Assembly (NCBI RefSeq): GCF_014656075.1
Contig: NZ_BNBS01000008.1
Span: forward strand, 62,001 to 126,000
Length of the DNA: 64,000 nt
Direction: 5' to 3'
Origin: Streptomyces hydrogenans
GTDB lineage: Bacteria > Actinomycetota > Actinomycetes > Streptomycetales > Streptomycetaceae
Under the pieces are notes generated by a model that saw nothing but the letters and a program-made list of their open reading frames with translations, did not search any database and was not told where the DNA came from. This document shows, piece after piece, positions 25,511 through 34,941 of the stretch (positions are counted from its first letter, which is position 1; each line of letters starts with the position of its first letter). Position numbers and translations under genes: made by a program.

Positions 25511-26902
25511 ATGAACGCGAATCACCATGAAATCAGCGCATCCGCCCGAGGCCCGCAGATCACCCTGCGCAGCCCGTCCGAGCTCGCCGACGCCCTGCCG
25601 TTCGTGCTCGGTTTCCACCCGAGCGACTCCGTCGTGCTCGTCGCCCTGCACGGTGAGAACGGGCGCTTCGGCGGCCGGATCAGGGTCGGCATCCCCCGCT
25701 CGCCCGGCGAGTGGGACGCCACCGCGGACAATCTGGCCGAGTGCCTCGTCGAGGCATCCGCCCAGCGCACCGCGCCACCCGACGGCATCGTCGGCTTCCT
25801 CTGCCAGGACCCCGGCCCCGGTGAGACCGCCCGCGAGGTCCACGAGCGGCTGCGGCCCCTCGCCCAGCGACTCCGGACCGCCTGCGGAGTCCTCGACATC
25901 CCCGTCTACGAAGTGCTGTGCATCTCCGACGGCCGCCACTTCTCCTACTGCTGCCCCGACATCCGCTGCTGCCCGCCCGAGGGCACCCCGCTCTCCCTCG
26001 GCGGCACCTCCGCCACGGCGGCTGCCGCCGTGTACGCGGGGATCGAGGTGCGCGGAACGCTGCGGGAGATGGAGGCGAGCTTCAGGCCCACCGGCGCCCC
26101 GGGGGACGCACGGCAGCGCCTCGCCCTCGACGCCGCCGCGGCCGAGATCGTCCCCCGCGTCGTGGACGGCGCGGACGAGCACGGCAGGGCACGGCTGCGC
26201 GAGGCGACCCTGGCCCTCGCCGGTCGGCTCCTGGGCAGGTTCGCCGAACCGCCGCGCCGGATCGGCGAGGACGGGGCCCGCCGGGGCCGCGCCGCGATCG
26301 AGGCCGACGACGACGCCCGCGTCGACCCCGGCGAGGCCGCGGCCGTGATCCTGGGCCTCCAGGACCGCGCCACCCGCGACCACCTCGCCGCGTGGATGGA
26401 AGGCCCCGAAGGAGCCGCGGCCGTGCGGCTCTGGCGGGTCCTCGCCCGGCGCTGCGTCGCCCCCTACGAGGAGTACGCGGCGGCACCGCTGACCCTCGCC
26501 GGCTGGGCGTCCTGGTCGACCGGCGACGAACCGACCGCCCGCGTCGCCCTCGGCCTGGCCCTCCGGGCCGATCCCGAGTACGTCTTCGCCCGCCTCCTGC
26601 ACCAGGCGTGCAACCAGGGCCTCGATCCCGAGTCGCTGCGCTCCTGCCTGCGACAGGGGCGGGAGAGCCTGGCCGAGGCCGGGAAGGCGGCCCTCGAACC
26701 CGCCCGCCGCGTCCGCACGCGGACCCGCACGCGGGGAGCCCGTCCCGGAGGACCGCGGCCGGCGCTCCCGCGGGCGGGGCGCGGTGCCACCCGCCGGGGC
26801 CGGGGGACGCCGGGCGTGCGGCCCGCCGGTCGCGCCGCGACGCGGCCGGGGAACCCCGCCCCGCACCGCGGCGGGCGGCGCGGGACCAGGAGCGGGCGAT
26901 GA
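25511..26902 (+). CDS. DUF4192 domain-containing protein
   Basis: 463 aa. The N-terminal DUF4192 domain (about 16-370) begins [19 protein letters not shown] with HPSDSVVLV, a family hallmark, and has [16 protein letters not shown], a Cys-rich loop that might hold a metal. [20 protein letters not shown] is a TPR-like helical part at the end of the domain. The last 60 residues are Arg/Gly/Pro-rich and probably disordered. DUF4192 proteins are widespread in actinomycetes and have no known function. It is divergent from the recQ-like gene and its stop overlaps an ATG at 26899. Confidence 0.85.
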   Translation: MNANHHEISASARGPQITLRSPSELADALPFVLGFHPSDSVVLVALHGENGRFGGRIRVGIPRSPGEWDATADNLAECLVEASAQRTAPPDGIVGFLCQDPGPGETAREVHERLRPLAQRLRTACGVLDIPVYEVLCISDGRHFSYCCPDIRCCPPEGTPLSLGGTSATAAAAVYAGIEVRGTLREMEASFRPTGAPGDARQRLALDAAAAEIVPRVVDGADEHGRARLREATLALAGRLLGRFAEPPRRIGEDGARRGRAAIEADDDARVDPGEAAAVILGLQDRATRDHLAAWMEGPEGAAAVRLWRVLARRCVAPYEEYAAAPLTLAGWASWSTGDEPTARVALGLALRADPEYVFARLLHQACNQGLDPESLRSCLRQGRESLAEAGKAALEPARRVRTRTRTRGARPGGPRPALPRAGRGATRRGRGTPGVRPAGRAATRPGNPAPHRGGRRGTRSGR

Positions 26903-27017
26903 CGACCGTGACTCCGCCCGCCACCGGACCGTTCACCTCTGTGGCGGAGCCGGGCGAGCCGTGCCGCCGAGGCCCCGCAGGCCGTCCGGATCGCACAGAG
27001 AGCACGCCACACCTCCC

Positions 27018-29075
27018 ATGGTCCTCAGCCCTGTCCCGGCCCCCGGACACCCGACGGGACACCCCCTCCGACGCCCGGCCGCGGGCGGCGGCACCGGCGG
27101 CGTCCCCGGCACCCGACCCGGCGAACTCCCCCCGGTCCACGACGCGCTCCTGTGCGTCGCCCTGCCCGCCTTCGCCGTCTCCCCCGAGCACGGCCAGCTC
27201 ACCGGACACGGGCCGGAAGGCGTGTACGCGTCGGGGCGGCGCCTCCTCTCCCGCAGCGTCCTGCGGGTCGCCGGTCGCGAGCCCGTCCCACTCCAGGGAC
27301 GGCTCGCCGCCGCCGACCGGGCCGTGTTCGTCGGCGCCCTGCGCGTCCCCGGCGACACCGGACCCGATCCGGGAGTCACCGTCGAACGCTCCCGCGGCGC
27401 CGACGGAACCGAGCGGATCACCCTTCGCAGCGCCTGCGCCCGAACGGTCCGGGTCCCGGTGGAGCTCGCTCTGGGCACGGATCTCGCGGAGCTGGGAGCG
27501 GTCGCGTCCGGCCGGCCCTGCCCCGAACTCCGACCCAGCGTGCACGGCACCGGCCTCCGCTGGACCGCCCCCGACGGCCGGTCCGTCGCCGTCACGGCCG
27601 ACCCGGCGCCCACGGACTCCCTGGCGGCGGTCGGCGTCCTCCGCTGGGAAACCGATCTCGCCCCCGGCACCGCCACCACCCTCCACCTCCGCGTCCACGC
27701 CGACCGGGCCTTCGGTGCCGCTCCGCCCGGCGCGGGCGGCCGCCCCGGCGGGCACCTGCTCCCGGACGCCCAGGCGGAGGGCGACGACCGCAGGACCGGC
27801 GCCCTGCTCCGCACCTGCGTCGAGGACCTGCGGGCACTCCTCCAGCGCGACCCCGCCCACCCGGCCGACGTCCATCTCGCGGCCGGCGTCCCGTGGCGCT
27901 GCGGACCGGTCACCGCGGAGGCGCTCTGGGCGGCCCGCATGGCCCTGCCGCTCGGCACCCGGCTCGCCGCCGGCACCCTCCGCGCCCTCGGCCGCACCCA
28001 GCTCACCGGCGGAGCCGAGTCCGGGCGCCTCCCCGGCCCGCTGCGGGACGCGGGGCCGCACCTACCGCCCCGCTGCACCGGCGTCGAGGCCACCCTCGCC
28101 TTCCCCGTCGTCCTCGCCGAGGCCCGGCGCTGGGGCCTCCCCGGCGCCGACCTGGACGAGCTCCTTCCGGTGGCGGAGCGGTGCCTCGGCTGGCTGCGCC
28201 GCGGGCTCACCGCGGACGGGCTCCTGCCGGACCCGGCGCCCGGCGGCCCCTGGCGCGCCGAGACCCAGGCCCACGCCCACCGGGCCGCCCTGCTCGGAGC
28301 CGGCCTCCTCGACGCCTGCGGCCGGCCCGGCGGGGCGGAGCTCCGGGCCGCGGCCCGCACCCTGCGCGAGCGCTTCCGGAGCACCTTCTGGATCGACGAC
28401 CCGTCCGGCGGCCGGCCCGCCGCCGCCCGGGCGCCGGAGGGCCGCTCCTGGCCCCAGCTCGGCGGGTGGGCCGCCCACCTCCTCGACACCGGGCTCCTCG
28501 ACGGAGGCCGGTACGCCCAGGGGCTGCTCGACCGGACGGAGACCGAACAGGTCGCGCGGCTGCTCGGCACCCCCGCCCTCGACTCCGGCTGGGGACTGCG
28601 CGGCCTCGGCGCCAAGGAGCCGGGCCACAACCCGTTCGGCCACCGGGCCGGAGCCGTCCGCGTCCACGAGACGGCCGTCGCCGTCGCCGGTCTGGCCGCC
28701 GCCGGATACGAGAAGGAGGCCGCCTCCCTGCTGCGAGGCCTCCTCGACGCCGCCGAGCACTTCGGCCACCGGCTGCCCGAGATGTACGCGGGCGAGCAGA
28801 GGACTGCGGGCGCGCGCCCCGTGCCGCACCCGGCGGCCCGCCGGCCCGCCGCCGGCGCCGCCGCCGGAGCCGTCCACGCGCTCCCCGCCCTGGCCGGCAT
28901 CCGCCCCGACGCCCCCGGCCGGAGCGTGGCCGTGCAGCCGATGGCCTCGGCTCCGCTGGGCGAGCTCCGCCTCTCGGGGCTCGTGGTCGCCGGGGAGCCC
29001 TTCGCCGTGCGGGTGAGCCGTCTCGGACTCGGTATGGTCGAGGAGGCCGCCGAGGGCCTGCAGCTGGGGGTGTGA
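27018..29075 (+). CDS. Glycogen-debranching N-terminal domain protein
   Basis: 685 aa. ALLCVALPAFAVSPEHGQLT then GPEGVYASGRRLLSRSVLRV marks the GDE_N_bis beta-domain; the C-terminal part (about 300-685) has the helical character of an (alpha/alpha)6 glucosidase, with GWGLRGLGAKEPGHNPFGHR in the usual active-site region. It may act on alpha-glucans or related oligosaccharides; no enzyme activity can be assigned. The start is uncertain: ATG 27018 lacks an SD, and the reading frame stays open upstream through the DUF4192 tail. It is in the same direction as DUF4192. Confidence 0.75.
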   Translation: MVLSPVPAPGHPTGHPLRRPAAGGGTGGVPGTRPGELPPVHDALLCVALPAFAVSPEHGQLTGHGPEGVYASGRRLLSRSVLRVAGREPVPLQGRLAAADRAVFVGALRVPGDTGPDPGVTVERSRGADGTERITLRSACARTVRVPVELALGTDLAELGAVASGRPCPELRPSVHGTGLRWTAPDGRSVAVTADPAPTDSLAAVGVLRWETDLAPGTATTLHLRVHADRAFGAAPPGAGGRPGGHLLPDAQAEGDDRRTGALLRTCVEDLRALLQRDPAHPADVHLAAGVPWRCGPVTAEALWAARMALPLGTRLAAGTLRALGRTQLTGGAESGRLPGPLRDAGPHLPPRCTGVEATLAFPVVLAEARRWGLPGADLDELLPVAERCLGWLRRGLTADGLLPDPAPGGPWRAETQAHAHRAALLGAGLLDACGRPGGAELRAAARTLRERFRSTFWIDDPSGGRPAAARAPEGRSWPQLGGWAAHLLDTGLLDGGRYAQGLLDRTETEQVARLLGTPALDSGWGLRGLGAKEPGHNPFGHRAGAVRVHETAVAVAGLAAAGYEKEAASLLRGLLDAAEHFGHRLPEMYAGEQRTAGARPVPHPAARRPAAGAAAGAVHALPALAGIRPDAPGRSVAVQPMASAPLGELRLSGLVVAGEPFAVRVSRLGLGMVEEAAEGLQLGV

Positions 29076-29151
29076 CGGATGCCGGACACGGAGACGAGGA
29101 CACCCTCGCGACAGGGCGAGGACGTCGAAGGCGGAGAGCACGAGAGGCGTG

Positions 29152-29177
29152 TTTATCGTCAGGAAGACGACTATGAT
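29152..29177 (+). promoter_or_regulatory. Leaderless-type promoter and candidate NrtR operator
   Basis: TATGAT (29172-29177) is a near-consensus -10 element ending six bases before ATG 29184. It overlaps an imperfect inverted repeat: TTATCGTC (29153-29160), five bases, and GACGACTA (29166-29173), 6 of 8 positions complementary with a perfect TCGTC/GACGA core. The overlap with the -10 suits autorepression by the encoded regulator. Confidence 0.45.
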
Positions 29178-29183
29178 CGCGGC

Positions 29184-29945
29184 ATGCCCCCCTACGACCC
29201 GTCGGCCTTCCCGCCCTTCGCCGTCACCGTCGACCTGGTCGTGCTCACCGTGCGGAGTCACGCCCTGTGCACCCTCGTCGTCCGCAGGGGGGAAGAGCCC
29301 TTCCAGGGACGGTGGGCGCTGCCCGGAGGCTTCGTCCGCGACGACGAGGACCTCGGCGCCGCCGCGGCGCGCGAGCTGGCCGAGGAGACCGGACTGTGCG
29401 CCCACGACCCGTCGGCGGCGTCGGTGCCGGACAACGGCGCGCACCTGGAGCAGCTCGCGACCTACGGCGCCCCCAAGCGCGACCCGCGGATGAGGGTGGT
29501 GAGTGTCGCGCACCTCGCGCTCGCCCCCGATCTGCCCGCCCCCCGGCCCGGCGGCGACGCCAACAGCGCGCGCTGGGCCCCCGTGGAGGAACTGCTCGAC
29601 CAGGCGCGGGCCGCCGGGCCCGACTCCCCGGACGCGCTCGCCTTCGACCACGCCCAGATCCTGTCCGACGGCGTGGAGCGGGCCCGTTCCAAGATCGAGT
29701 ACTCCTCGCTCGCGACGGCGTTCTGCCCGCCGGAGTTCACCGTCGGCGAGCTGCGCCGGGTCTACGAGGCCGTCTGGGGCGTCTCGCTCGATCCGCGCAA
29801 CTTCCACCGCAAGGTCACCGGCACCCCCGGCTTCCTCGTGCCGACCGGCGGGACCACCACCCGTCAGGGAGGGCGCCCCGCCCAGCTGTTCAGGGCCGGT
29901 GGCGCGACGCTGCTCAACCCGCCGATGCTGCGCCCCGAGGTCTGA
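29184..29945 (+). CDS. NrtR-type Nudix-domain transcriptional regulator
   Basis: 253 aa. The Nudix box is complete: G49, E55, then RELAEETGL at 63-71. The C-terminal third ([20 protein letters not shown], then [16 protein letters not shown]) is the winged-helix domain of the NrtR family, which senses ADP-ribose or related NAD intermediates and controls NAD metabolism genes. With all catalytic residues kept, it may still hydrolyse ADP-ribose-like compounds. ATG 29184 is chosen because a TATGAT -10 ends six bases before it; an ATG at 29079 would lie upstream of the transcript. No NAD biosynthesis gene is adjacent. Confidence 0.85.
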   Translation: MPPYDPSAFPPFAVTVDLVVLTVRSHALCTLVVRRGEEPFQGRWALPGGFVRDDEDLGAAAARELAEETGLCAHDPSAASVPDNGAHLEQLATYGAPKRDPRMRVVSVAHLALAPDLPAPRPGGDANSARWAPVEELLDQARAAGPDSPDALAFDHAQILSDGVERARSKIEYSSLATAFCPPEFTVGELRRVYEAVWGVSLDPRNFHRKVTGTPGFLVPTGGTTTRQGGRPAQLFRAGGATLLNPPMLRPEV

Positions 29946-29960
29946 GGGGCACACGCCCCC

Positions 29961-29977
29961 GCCGCCCCCGGGGCGGC
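29961..29977 (+). terminator. Short GC stem-loop after the Nudix gene
   Basis: GCCGCCCC and GGGGCGGC with a one-base centre; 15 bases after the stop. The very tight loop makes it a weaker call. Confidence 0.4.
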
Positions 29978-30068
29978 AACCCTGCGCCAAAAGTCCGAAA
30001 TCTGGCGTTATCTTGCTGCGATAGCGCCGCCCTGCCGCGGAGCGGTGACTCCTACCGCGAGAGAAGCG

Positions 30069-31805
30069 ATGCTCCAGGCCATCGGACTGACCAGCAACCC
30101 CCGCCGCGATCGCCCGCCCGCCGTGGACGATCTGACCTTCGAGGCCCCGCCCGGGGCCGTGACCGCCCTCGTCGGCCCCCCGGGCGCCGGCAAGACGACC
30201 GCCCTGCGCCTCCTGCTCGAACTCGACCCGGGGCGCGGACTCTCCTACTTCCGGGGCCGGCCGCTGCACCGGATCGCCCAGCCCGCGCGCGAGGTCGGGA
30301 TCGTCCTCGGAGACGTACCCGGACACCCGTCCCGTACCGTCCGCGGGCAGCTGCGGATGCTCGCGGCAGGCGCGGGAGTTCCGGTCGCCCGGGCCGACGA
30401 GGCGATCCGCGCCGTGGGCCTCGCCGGGCTGGAAGGGCGACGGCTCGGCAGTCTGCCGCGCGGGGCCGAGCGCCGACTCGCCCTGGCCGCAGCTCTGTTG
30501 GGGGAGCCGCACGCGCTGCTCCTGGACGACCCGGGAGCGGGGCTGTCCCCGGAGGAGCGGGGGCGGCTGCACGCGCTGCTGCGCGCGCACGCGGACGCCG
30601 GCGGCACCGTCCTCTACACCACCCGGGACGCCAGGGACGCGGCGAGGAACGCCGACCGCGTCGTCACGCTCGACGGCGGCCGCCTCGCCGCCGCCCAGGA
30701 CGCCGGAGAGTTCGCCCGCACCCGCTTGCGGCCCCGGGTCGTCGTCCGCACCCCGCAGGCCGCACGGCTCGCCGCCGCCGTGACCCAGGAGGCCAGGGCC
30801 GCCCGCCGTCCGGTCGAGGTCGTGACGGAGGACGGCAACCTCCTCCTGGTGTACGGCGGCGACTGTGCCCAGGTGGGGGACACGGCCTTCCGGCACGGCG
30901 TGCCCGTCCACCGGCTCGCGGACGAGACCGGCGAGAGCCGTCCCGCCGGGGTGGGGGAGGAGGCGGCGCCCGGTCCGCTCCCCGGGACGGGTGCCGCCGC
31001 TCCGGACCGGGTCGCCGGGGCGCGACGCCCGGTCCGCTCGCCGCTGCGGCCGCTCCGGTACGAGCTGCGCCGGATCACCGGCGTACCGTCCACGGCGCTG
31101 GTCCTGGCGGGCGCCCTGGCCGTGTCGGCCGTGCTCGCGGTGCTGCTCGGGCGGGGCGGCGGCACCTCGCTCCCGGCGGTGCTCGCCGCCTGGCCCGACC
31201 TCCTGCCGCTGCCGCCCGCGGCGCTCGGTGCCGGGCTGATCGGCGCGCTCTCCTTCGGCGAGGAGTACCGCTACCCCGCGCTCGCCGCCGGCCGCGGGGC
31301 CGTGCCGCGCCGCCTCGCGCTGCTCCTCGCCAAGCTCGCCGTCTCCGCGGCCGTCGCCCTGGTCCTCGGTGTGCTGGTGGCGGGTGCCGACCTGGCGGCC
31401 CTCCGGCTCTTCTACGGGGCCGACTTGATCATCGTGCCCGACAACTGGCACGCGATGACGGCGAGTTGGCTGGGCCTCTCGGTCGGCTGCGCCTGGGCGG
31501 GGGTGCTGGGGGCGGGGGTGTTCCGGGCCGCGGCGGCCGGGGTGGCGGCGGTCCTCTTCGTCCCGGTCGCCTTCGTCCCGCTGCTGCGGCAGGTGATGAG
31601 CGGTCCCGCCGTCCGGTCCGTCGCCGGACTCCCGGCCCGCCTGGGCGAGTTCGCGGGGCCGCGGTGGGCGCCACCCCTCGACCGGTGGATCGCCGGGGCG
31701 CTGGAGGTAGTGGCGCAGCCCGCCGGAGTGGCCCTCCTGCTCACGTTGACGGTCCTGCTCTGCGCCTATCTGGTCACCGGGGTTCGTCGGCAGGCGCGTT
31801 GGTGA
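30069..31805 (+). CDS. ABC transporter, ATPase fused to membrane domain
   Basis: 578 aa. The N-terminal ATPase has GPPGAGKTT (Walker A, near residue 40), LPRGAERRLALAAAL (a divergent signature where LSGGQ is expected) and LLLDDPGAGLSPEE (Walker B with DD instead of DE). After a proline-rich linker near 300 come about six hydrophobic segments, e.g. TALVLAGALAVSAVLAVLLG and LLLTLTVLLCAYLVTGV, ending with Arg. The changed signature and Walker B suggest weak ATPase activity or a role other than transport. The start is ATG 30069 or GTG 30045. The cargo is unknown. Confidence 0.78.
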   Translation: MLQAIGLTSNPRRDRPPAVDDLTFEAPPGAVTALVGPPGAGKTTALRLLLELDPGRGLSYFRGRPLHRIAQPAREVGIVLGDVPGHPSRTVRGQLRMLAAGAGVPVARADEAIRAVGLAGLEGRRLGSLPRGAERRLALAAALLGEPHALLLDDPGAGLSPEERGRLHALLRAHADAGGTVLYTTRDARDAARNADRVVTLDGGRLAAAQDAGEFARTRLRPRVVVRTPQAARLAAAVTQEARAARRPVEVVTEDGNLLLVYGGDCAQVGDTAFRHGVPVHRLADETGESRPAGVGEEAAPGPLPGTGAAAPDRVAGARRPVRSPLRPLRYELRRITGVPSTALVLAGALAVSAVLAVLLGRGGGTSLPAVLAAWPDLLPLPPAALGAGLIGALSFGEEYRYPALAAGRGAVPRRLALLLAKLAVSAAVALVLGVLVAGADLAALRLFYGADLIIVPDNWHAMTASWLGLSVGCAWAGVLGAGVFRAAAAGVAAVLFVPVAFVPLLRQVMSGPAVRSVAGLPARLGEFAGPRWAPPLDRWIAGALEVVAQPAGVALLLTLTVLLCAYLVTGVRRQARW

Positions 31806-31894
31806 TCATTTCCGGATCGGTATGTTCCGCTTGGGTCGCAACTCCCTTGCACAATGCCGCTTATGTCCGAATAATCGTCAATTGTGTAGGGGGT

Positions 31895-31902
31895 GCCGAT
31901 CA
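31895..31902 (+). promoter_or_regulatory. WhiG-type -10 element GCCGATCA upstream of whiH
   Basis: GCCGATCA matches 7 of 8 bases of the FliA/WhiG -10 consensus GCCGATAA, 63 bases before the whiH GTG. The -35 is less clear: TAAT at 31872-31875 is close to TAAA, but the 19-base spacer is longer than usual. whiH is known in S. coelicolor to depend on sigma WhiG. Confidence 0.6.
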
Positions 31903-31965
31903 CCCTTTCGTGTGCTTTTCACCAAAGACCTCAAGGGCCACGGAGGCCACGCCGACAAAGGATGC

Positions 31966-32856
31966 GTGAGTACCCTTGCGCACACGATGATGACCGCCGC
32001 CCGCTCCGTCGACTCCGGCCTCGGCGCCCCGGGCGATCTCGACCGCTACCCCTACGCGGAGGCCCCCGTCGCCGACCGCGTGGGCCCGCCCTCCTGGGAG
32101 GGGGTGGAGACGGACCTCGGCCGCGTGGGCCGCCGCACCGCCGGCAGCCGCGGTCGCGGACTGCACGGCCAGCTCGTCCAGCAGCTCGGCCAGATGATCG
32201 TCTCCGGCGACCTCGGCGCGGATCGTCCCCTCGTCCCCGAGGAGATCGGCCAGCGCTTCGAGGTCTCGCGCACCGTCGTGCGCGAGTCCCTCCGCGTCCT
32301 GGAGGCCAAGGGCCTCGTCAGCGCCCGCCCCAACGTCGGCACCCGGGTCCGCCCGGTCAGCGACTGGAACCTGCTCGACCCCGACATCATCGAGTGGCGC
32401 GCCTTCGGCCCGCAGCGCGACGACCAGCGGCGCGAGCTCAACGAGCTGCGCTGGACGATCGAGCCGCTGGCCGCCCGCCTCGCCGCCGGTCACGGCCGCG
32501 AGGATGTGCAGCAGCGCCTCGCCGACATGGTCGAGATCATGGGTCACGCGTACGCGCAGGGTGACGGCATCACCTTCTCCCGCGCCGACACCGAGTTCCA
32601 CTCCCTGCTCATCCAGCTCGCCGGCAACCGCATGCTGGAGCACCTCTCCGGCATCGTCGCCGCCGCCCTCCAGGTCTCCGGCGGTCCCGTCACCGCCTGC
32701 GACCGCCCCGGCGAGAGCTGCCTGGCCCACCACGGCCGCATCGTCGACGCCCTCGCCGCCGGGGACGCGGTGGCCGCCGAGACCGCCATGCGCCAACTGC
32801 TCACGGTCCACCCCGGGGTGGAGCCCCCCGTCGTCCCCTCCCCCCGCGAGCACTGA
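31966..32856 (+). CDS. whiH: Sporulation regulator WhiH (GntR family)
   Basis: 296 aa. The N-terminal 55 residues are a family-specific extension (VSTLAHTMMTAARS...). The GntR winged helix follows: VPEEIGQRFEVSRTVVRESL then LVSARPNVGTRV. The FadR-type helical effector domain has the metal-type residues in FSRADTEFHSLL and AHHGRIVDAL. WhiH controls sporulation septation in aerial hyphae and may bind a carboxylate ligand. Identity rests on close recall of the S. coelicolor protein and its place next to hrdB. GTG 31966 has AAAGGA unusually close (3 bases); ATG at 31984 or 31987 is possible. Confidence 0.9.
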   Translation: MSTLAHTMMTAARSVDSGLGAPGDLDRYPYAEAPVADRVGPPSWEGVETDLGRVGRRTAGSRGRGLHGQLVQQLGQMIVSGDLGADRPLVPEEIGQRFEVSRTVVRESLRVLEAKGLVSARPNVGTRVRPVSDWNLLDPDIIEWRAFGPQRDDQRRELNELRWTIEPLAARLAAGHGREDVQQRLADMVEIMGHAYAQGDGITFSRADTEFHSLLIQLAGNRMLEHLSGIVAAALQVSGGPVTACDRPGESCLAHHGRIVDALAAGDAVAAETAMRQLLTVHPGVEPPVVPSPREH

Positions 32857-32915
32857 TCCGCGGACCGTGGCCGGAAGCGCACGGGTGCGTACGCAGGGAG
32901 AGCCGCCGGATCCGA

Positions 32916-32955
32916 GCGCGGTCCGGGGAGCCCGACCGGGTTCCCCGGACCGCGC
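32916..32955 (+). terminator. whiH terminator
   Basis: GCGCGGTCCGGGGA and TCCCCGGACCGCGC form a perfect 14-bp stem with a 12-base loop, 60 bases after the whiH stop. Confidence 0.7.
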
Positions 32956-33095
32956 CAGGGTTCCGGCGGCGCCGAATGTACGCTTGAGTACCGTTCCGCC
33001 CGGTTCGTCGCGGATGCGGTGTGACTCGGGACACGAAGATTGGGCGTAACACTCCTCCGACCCGTGCGATGACCTAAGAGGTGACAGCCGAGGAA

Positions 33096-33121
33096 GGAAT
33101 ACAGCTGCCGGTGCAGGCGCT
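33096..33121 (+). promoter_or_regulatory. Possible sigma-R promoter of hrdB
   Basis: GGAAT (33096-33100) followed after 18 bases by GCT, against the sigma-R consensus GGAAT-N18-GTT. S. coelicolor hrdB is known to have a sigma-R-dependent second promoter, which is the main reason to note it. Confidence 0.35.
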
Positions 33122-33238
33122 GTGCAGTTCCCCGGTCCAGCCCGCGCCGTCGGCACATTCCCCGTCGACGGTCGTCGGCTCCGGTCCGATCCTTCGGGCG
33201 GGGCCGGAAGCCGTTTCCATCGTTCCGAGAGGTTGTTC

Positions 33239-34792
33239 GTGTCGGCCAGCACATCCCGTACGCTCCCGCCGGAGATCGCCGAGTCCGAGTCTGTGATGGC
33301 GCTCATCGAGCGGGGAAAGGCTGATGGGCAGATCGCCGGCGATGACGTGCGTCGGGCCTTCGAGGCTGACCAGATTCCGCCAACCCAGTGGAAGAATGTT
33401 CTGCGCAGCCTCAATCAGATCCTCGAGGAAGAGGGTGTGACGCTGATGGTCAGTGCAGCGGAGTCGCCGAAGCGCGCCCGCAAGAGCGCAGCAGCGAAGA
33501 GCCCGGCCAAGCGCACCGCCGCCAAGACCACCGTCACCGCCAGGGCGGCGACGGTGACGAGGACCACCGTCGCGACCGGCTCGGCGGCCCCCGCGGCCGA
33601 GAGCGCGGACCCGGCCGACGAGGCCGCGTCGCCCGCCAAGAAGGCGGCCGCGAAGAAGACCGCCGTCAAGAAGACGGCGGCCAAGAAGACCGTCGCCAAG
33701 AAGACGGCGGCCAAGAAGACCGCGTCCAAGAAGTCCGACGACGAAATGATCGAGGGCGAGGAGCTCCTCGAGGACGTCGCGCCGGGCAAGGACGAGGAGG
33801 AGACCGAGGGCGAGACCAAGGGCTTCGTCCTGTCCGACGAGGACGAGGACGACGCTCCCGCCCAGCAGGTCGCCGTCGCCGGTGCCACCGCGGACCCGGT
33901 CAAGGACTACCTGAAGCAGATCGGCAAGGTCCCGCTGCTCAACGCCGAGCAGGAGGTCGAGCTCGCCAAGCGCATCGAGGCCGGTCTCTTCGCCGAGGAC
34001 AAGCTCGCCAACTCGGACAAGATCGCTCCCAAGCTCAAGCGCGAGCTGGAGATCATCGCCGAGGACGGCCGCCGCGCCAAGAACCACCTCCTGGAGGCCA
34101 ACCTCCGTCTGGTGGTCTCGCTGGCCAAGCGTTACACCGGCCGCGGCATGCTCTTCCTGGACCTGATCCAGGAGGGCAACCTGGGTCTGATCCGCGCGGT
34201 CGAGAAGTTCGACTACACCAAGGGCTACAAGTTCTCCACGTACGCCACCTGGTGGATCCGTCAGGCGATCACCCGCGCCATGGCCGACCAGGCCCGCACC
34301 ATCCGTATCCCGGTGCACATGGTCGAGGTCATCAACAAGCTCGCGCGCGTCCAGCGCCAGATGCTCCAGGACCTGGGCCGCGAGCCCACCCCGGAGGAGC
34401 TGGCCAAGGAACTCGACATGACCCCCGAGAAGGTCATCGAGGTCCAGAAGTACGGCCGTGAGCCGATCTCCCTCCACACCCCCCTGGGTGAGGACGGCGA
34501 CAGCGAGTTCGGTGACCTCATCGAGGACTCCGAGGCGGTCGTCCCGGCCGACGCGGTCAGCTTCACGCTCCTCCAGGAGCAGCTGCACTCCGTCCTCGAC
34601 ACGCTCTCCGAGCGTGAGGCCGGCGTGGTCTCCATGCGCTTCGGTCTCACCGACGGCCAGCCGAAGACGCTCGACGAGATCGGCAAGGTCTACGGCGTGA
34701 CCCGCGAGCGGATCCGCCAGATCGAGTCGAAGACGATGTCGAAGCTGCGCCACCCGTCGCGCTCGCAGGTCCTGCGCGACTACCTCGACTGA
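33239..34792 (+). CDS. hrdB: Principal RNA polymerase sigma factor HrdB
   Basis: 517 aa, sigma-70 group 1. Region 1.1-like N-terminus ([20 protein letters not shown]), then a Lys/Ala-rich stretch of [11 protein letters not shown] repeats and an acidic block (about 75-240), then regions 1.2-4: [31 protein letters not shown] (region 2.4, -10 binding) and [20 protein letters not shown] (region 4.2, -35 binding). It directs most housekeeping transcription. GTG 33239 follows GAGAGG by about seven bases. The sequence from region 1.2 to the end is almost as I recall S. coelicolor HrdB; only the repeat and acidic parts vary. Confidence 0.98.
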   Translation: MSASTSRTLPPEIAESESVMALIERGKADGQIAGDDVRRAFEADQIPPTQWKNVLRSLNQILEEEGVTLMVSAAESPKRARKSAAAKSPAKRTAAKTTVTARAATVTRTTVATGSAAPAAESADPADEAASPAKKAAAKKTAVKKTAAKKTVAKKTAAKKTASKKSDDEMIEGEELLEDVAPGKDEEETEGETKGFVLSDEDEDDAPAQQVAVAGATADPVKDYLKQIGKVPLLNAEQEVELAKRIEAGLFAEDKLANSDKIAPKLKRELEIIAEDGRRAKNHLLEANLRLVVSLAKRYTGRGMLFLDLIQEGNLGLIRAVEKFDYTKGYKFSTYATWWIRQAITRAMADQARTIRIPVHMVEVINKLARVQRQMLQDLGREPTPEELAKELDMTPEKVIEVQKYGREPISLHTPLGEDGDSEFGDLIEDSEAVVPADAVSFTLLQEQLHSVLDTLSEREAGVVSMRFGLTDGQPKTLDEIGKVYGVTRERIRQIESKTMSKLRHPSRSQVLRDYLD

Positions 34793-34823
34793 CCGTTCCG
34801 GTCCGTCCGGGACGCACGGCAGT

Positions 34824-34869
34824 GGCCGAAGGGTCCGGTTCCCCGCTCGGGGAGCCGGGCCCTTCGGCC
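34824..34869 (+). terminator. hrdB terminator
   Basis: Long hairpin: GGCCGAAGGG (34824-34833) pairs with CCCTTCGGCC (34860-34869), and inner CCGG and TCCCC/GGGGA pairs close a GCTC loop. It starts 31 bases after the hrdB stop. Confidence 0.75.
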
Positions 34870-34941
34870 GTTCGCGGTGCAGGGGACCCCTCCGTGCTGG
34901 ACGCTGGGTGAACGGATATCAGCGGAGAGTCAGGAGGCTCC

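Larger units (their letters stand above)
32857..33238 (+). other. whiH-hrdB intergenic region with hrdB promoters
   Basis: This 382-base gap holds the whiH terminator (32916-32955) and the hrdB control region. No ORF looks real. A possible sigma-R promoter is at 33096-33121. A poor -10 (TAACAC near 33045) could belong to the main hrdB promoter, but I cannot fix it. Confidence 0.5.
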
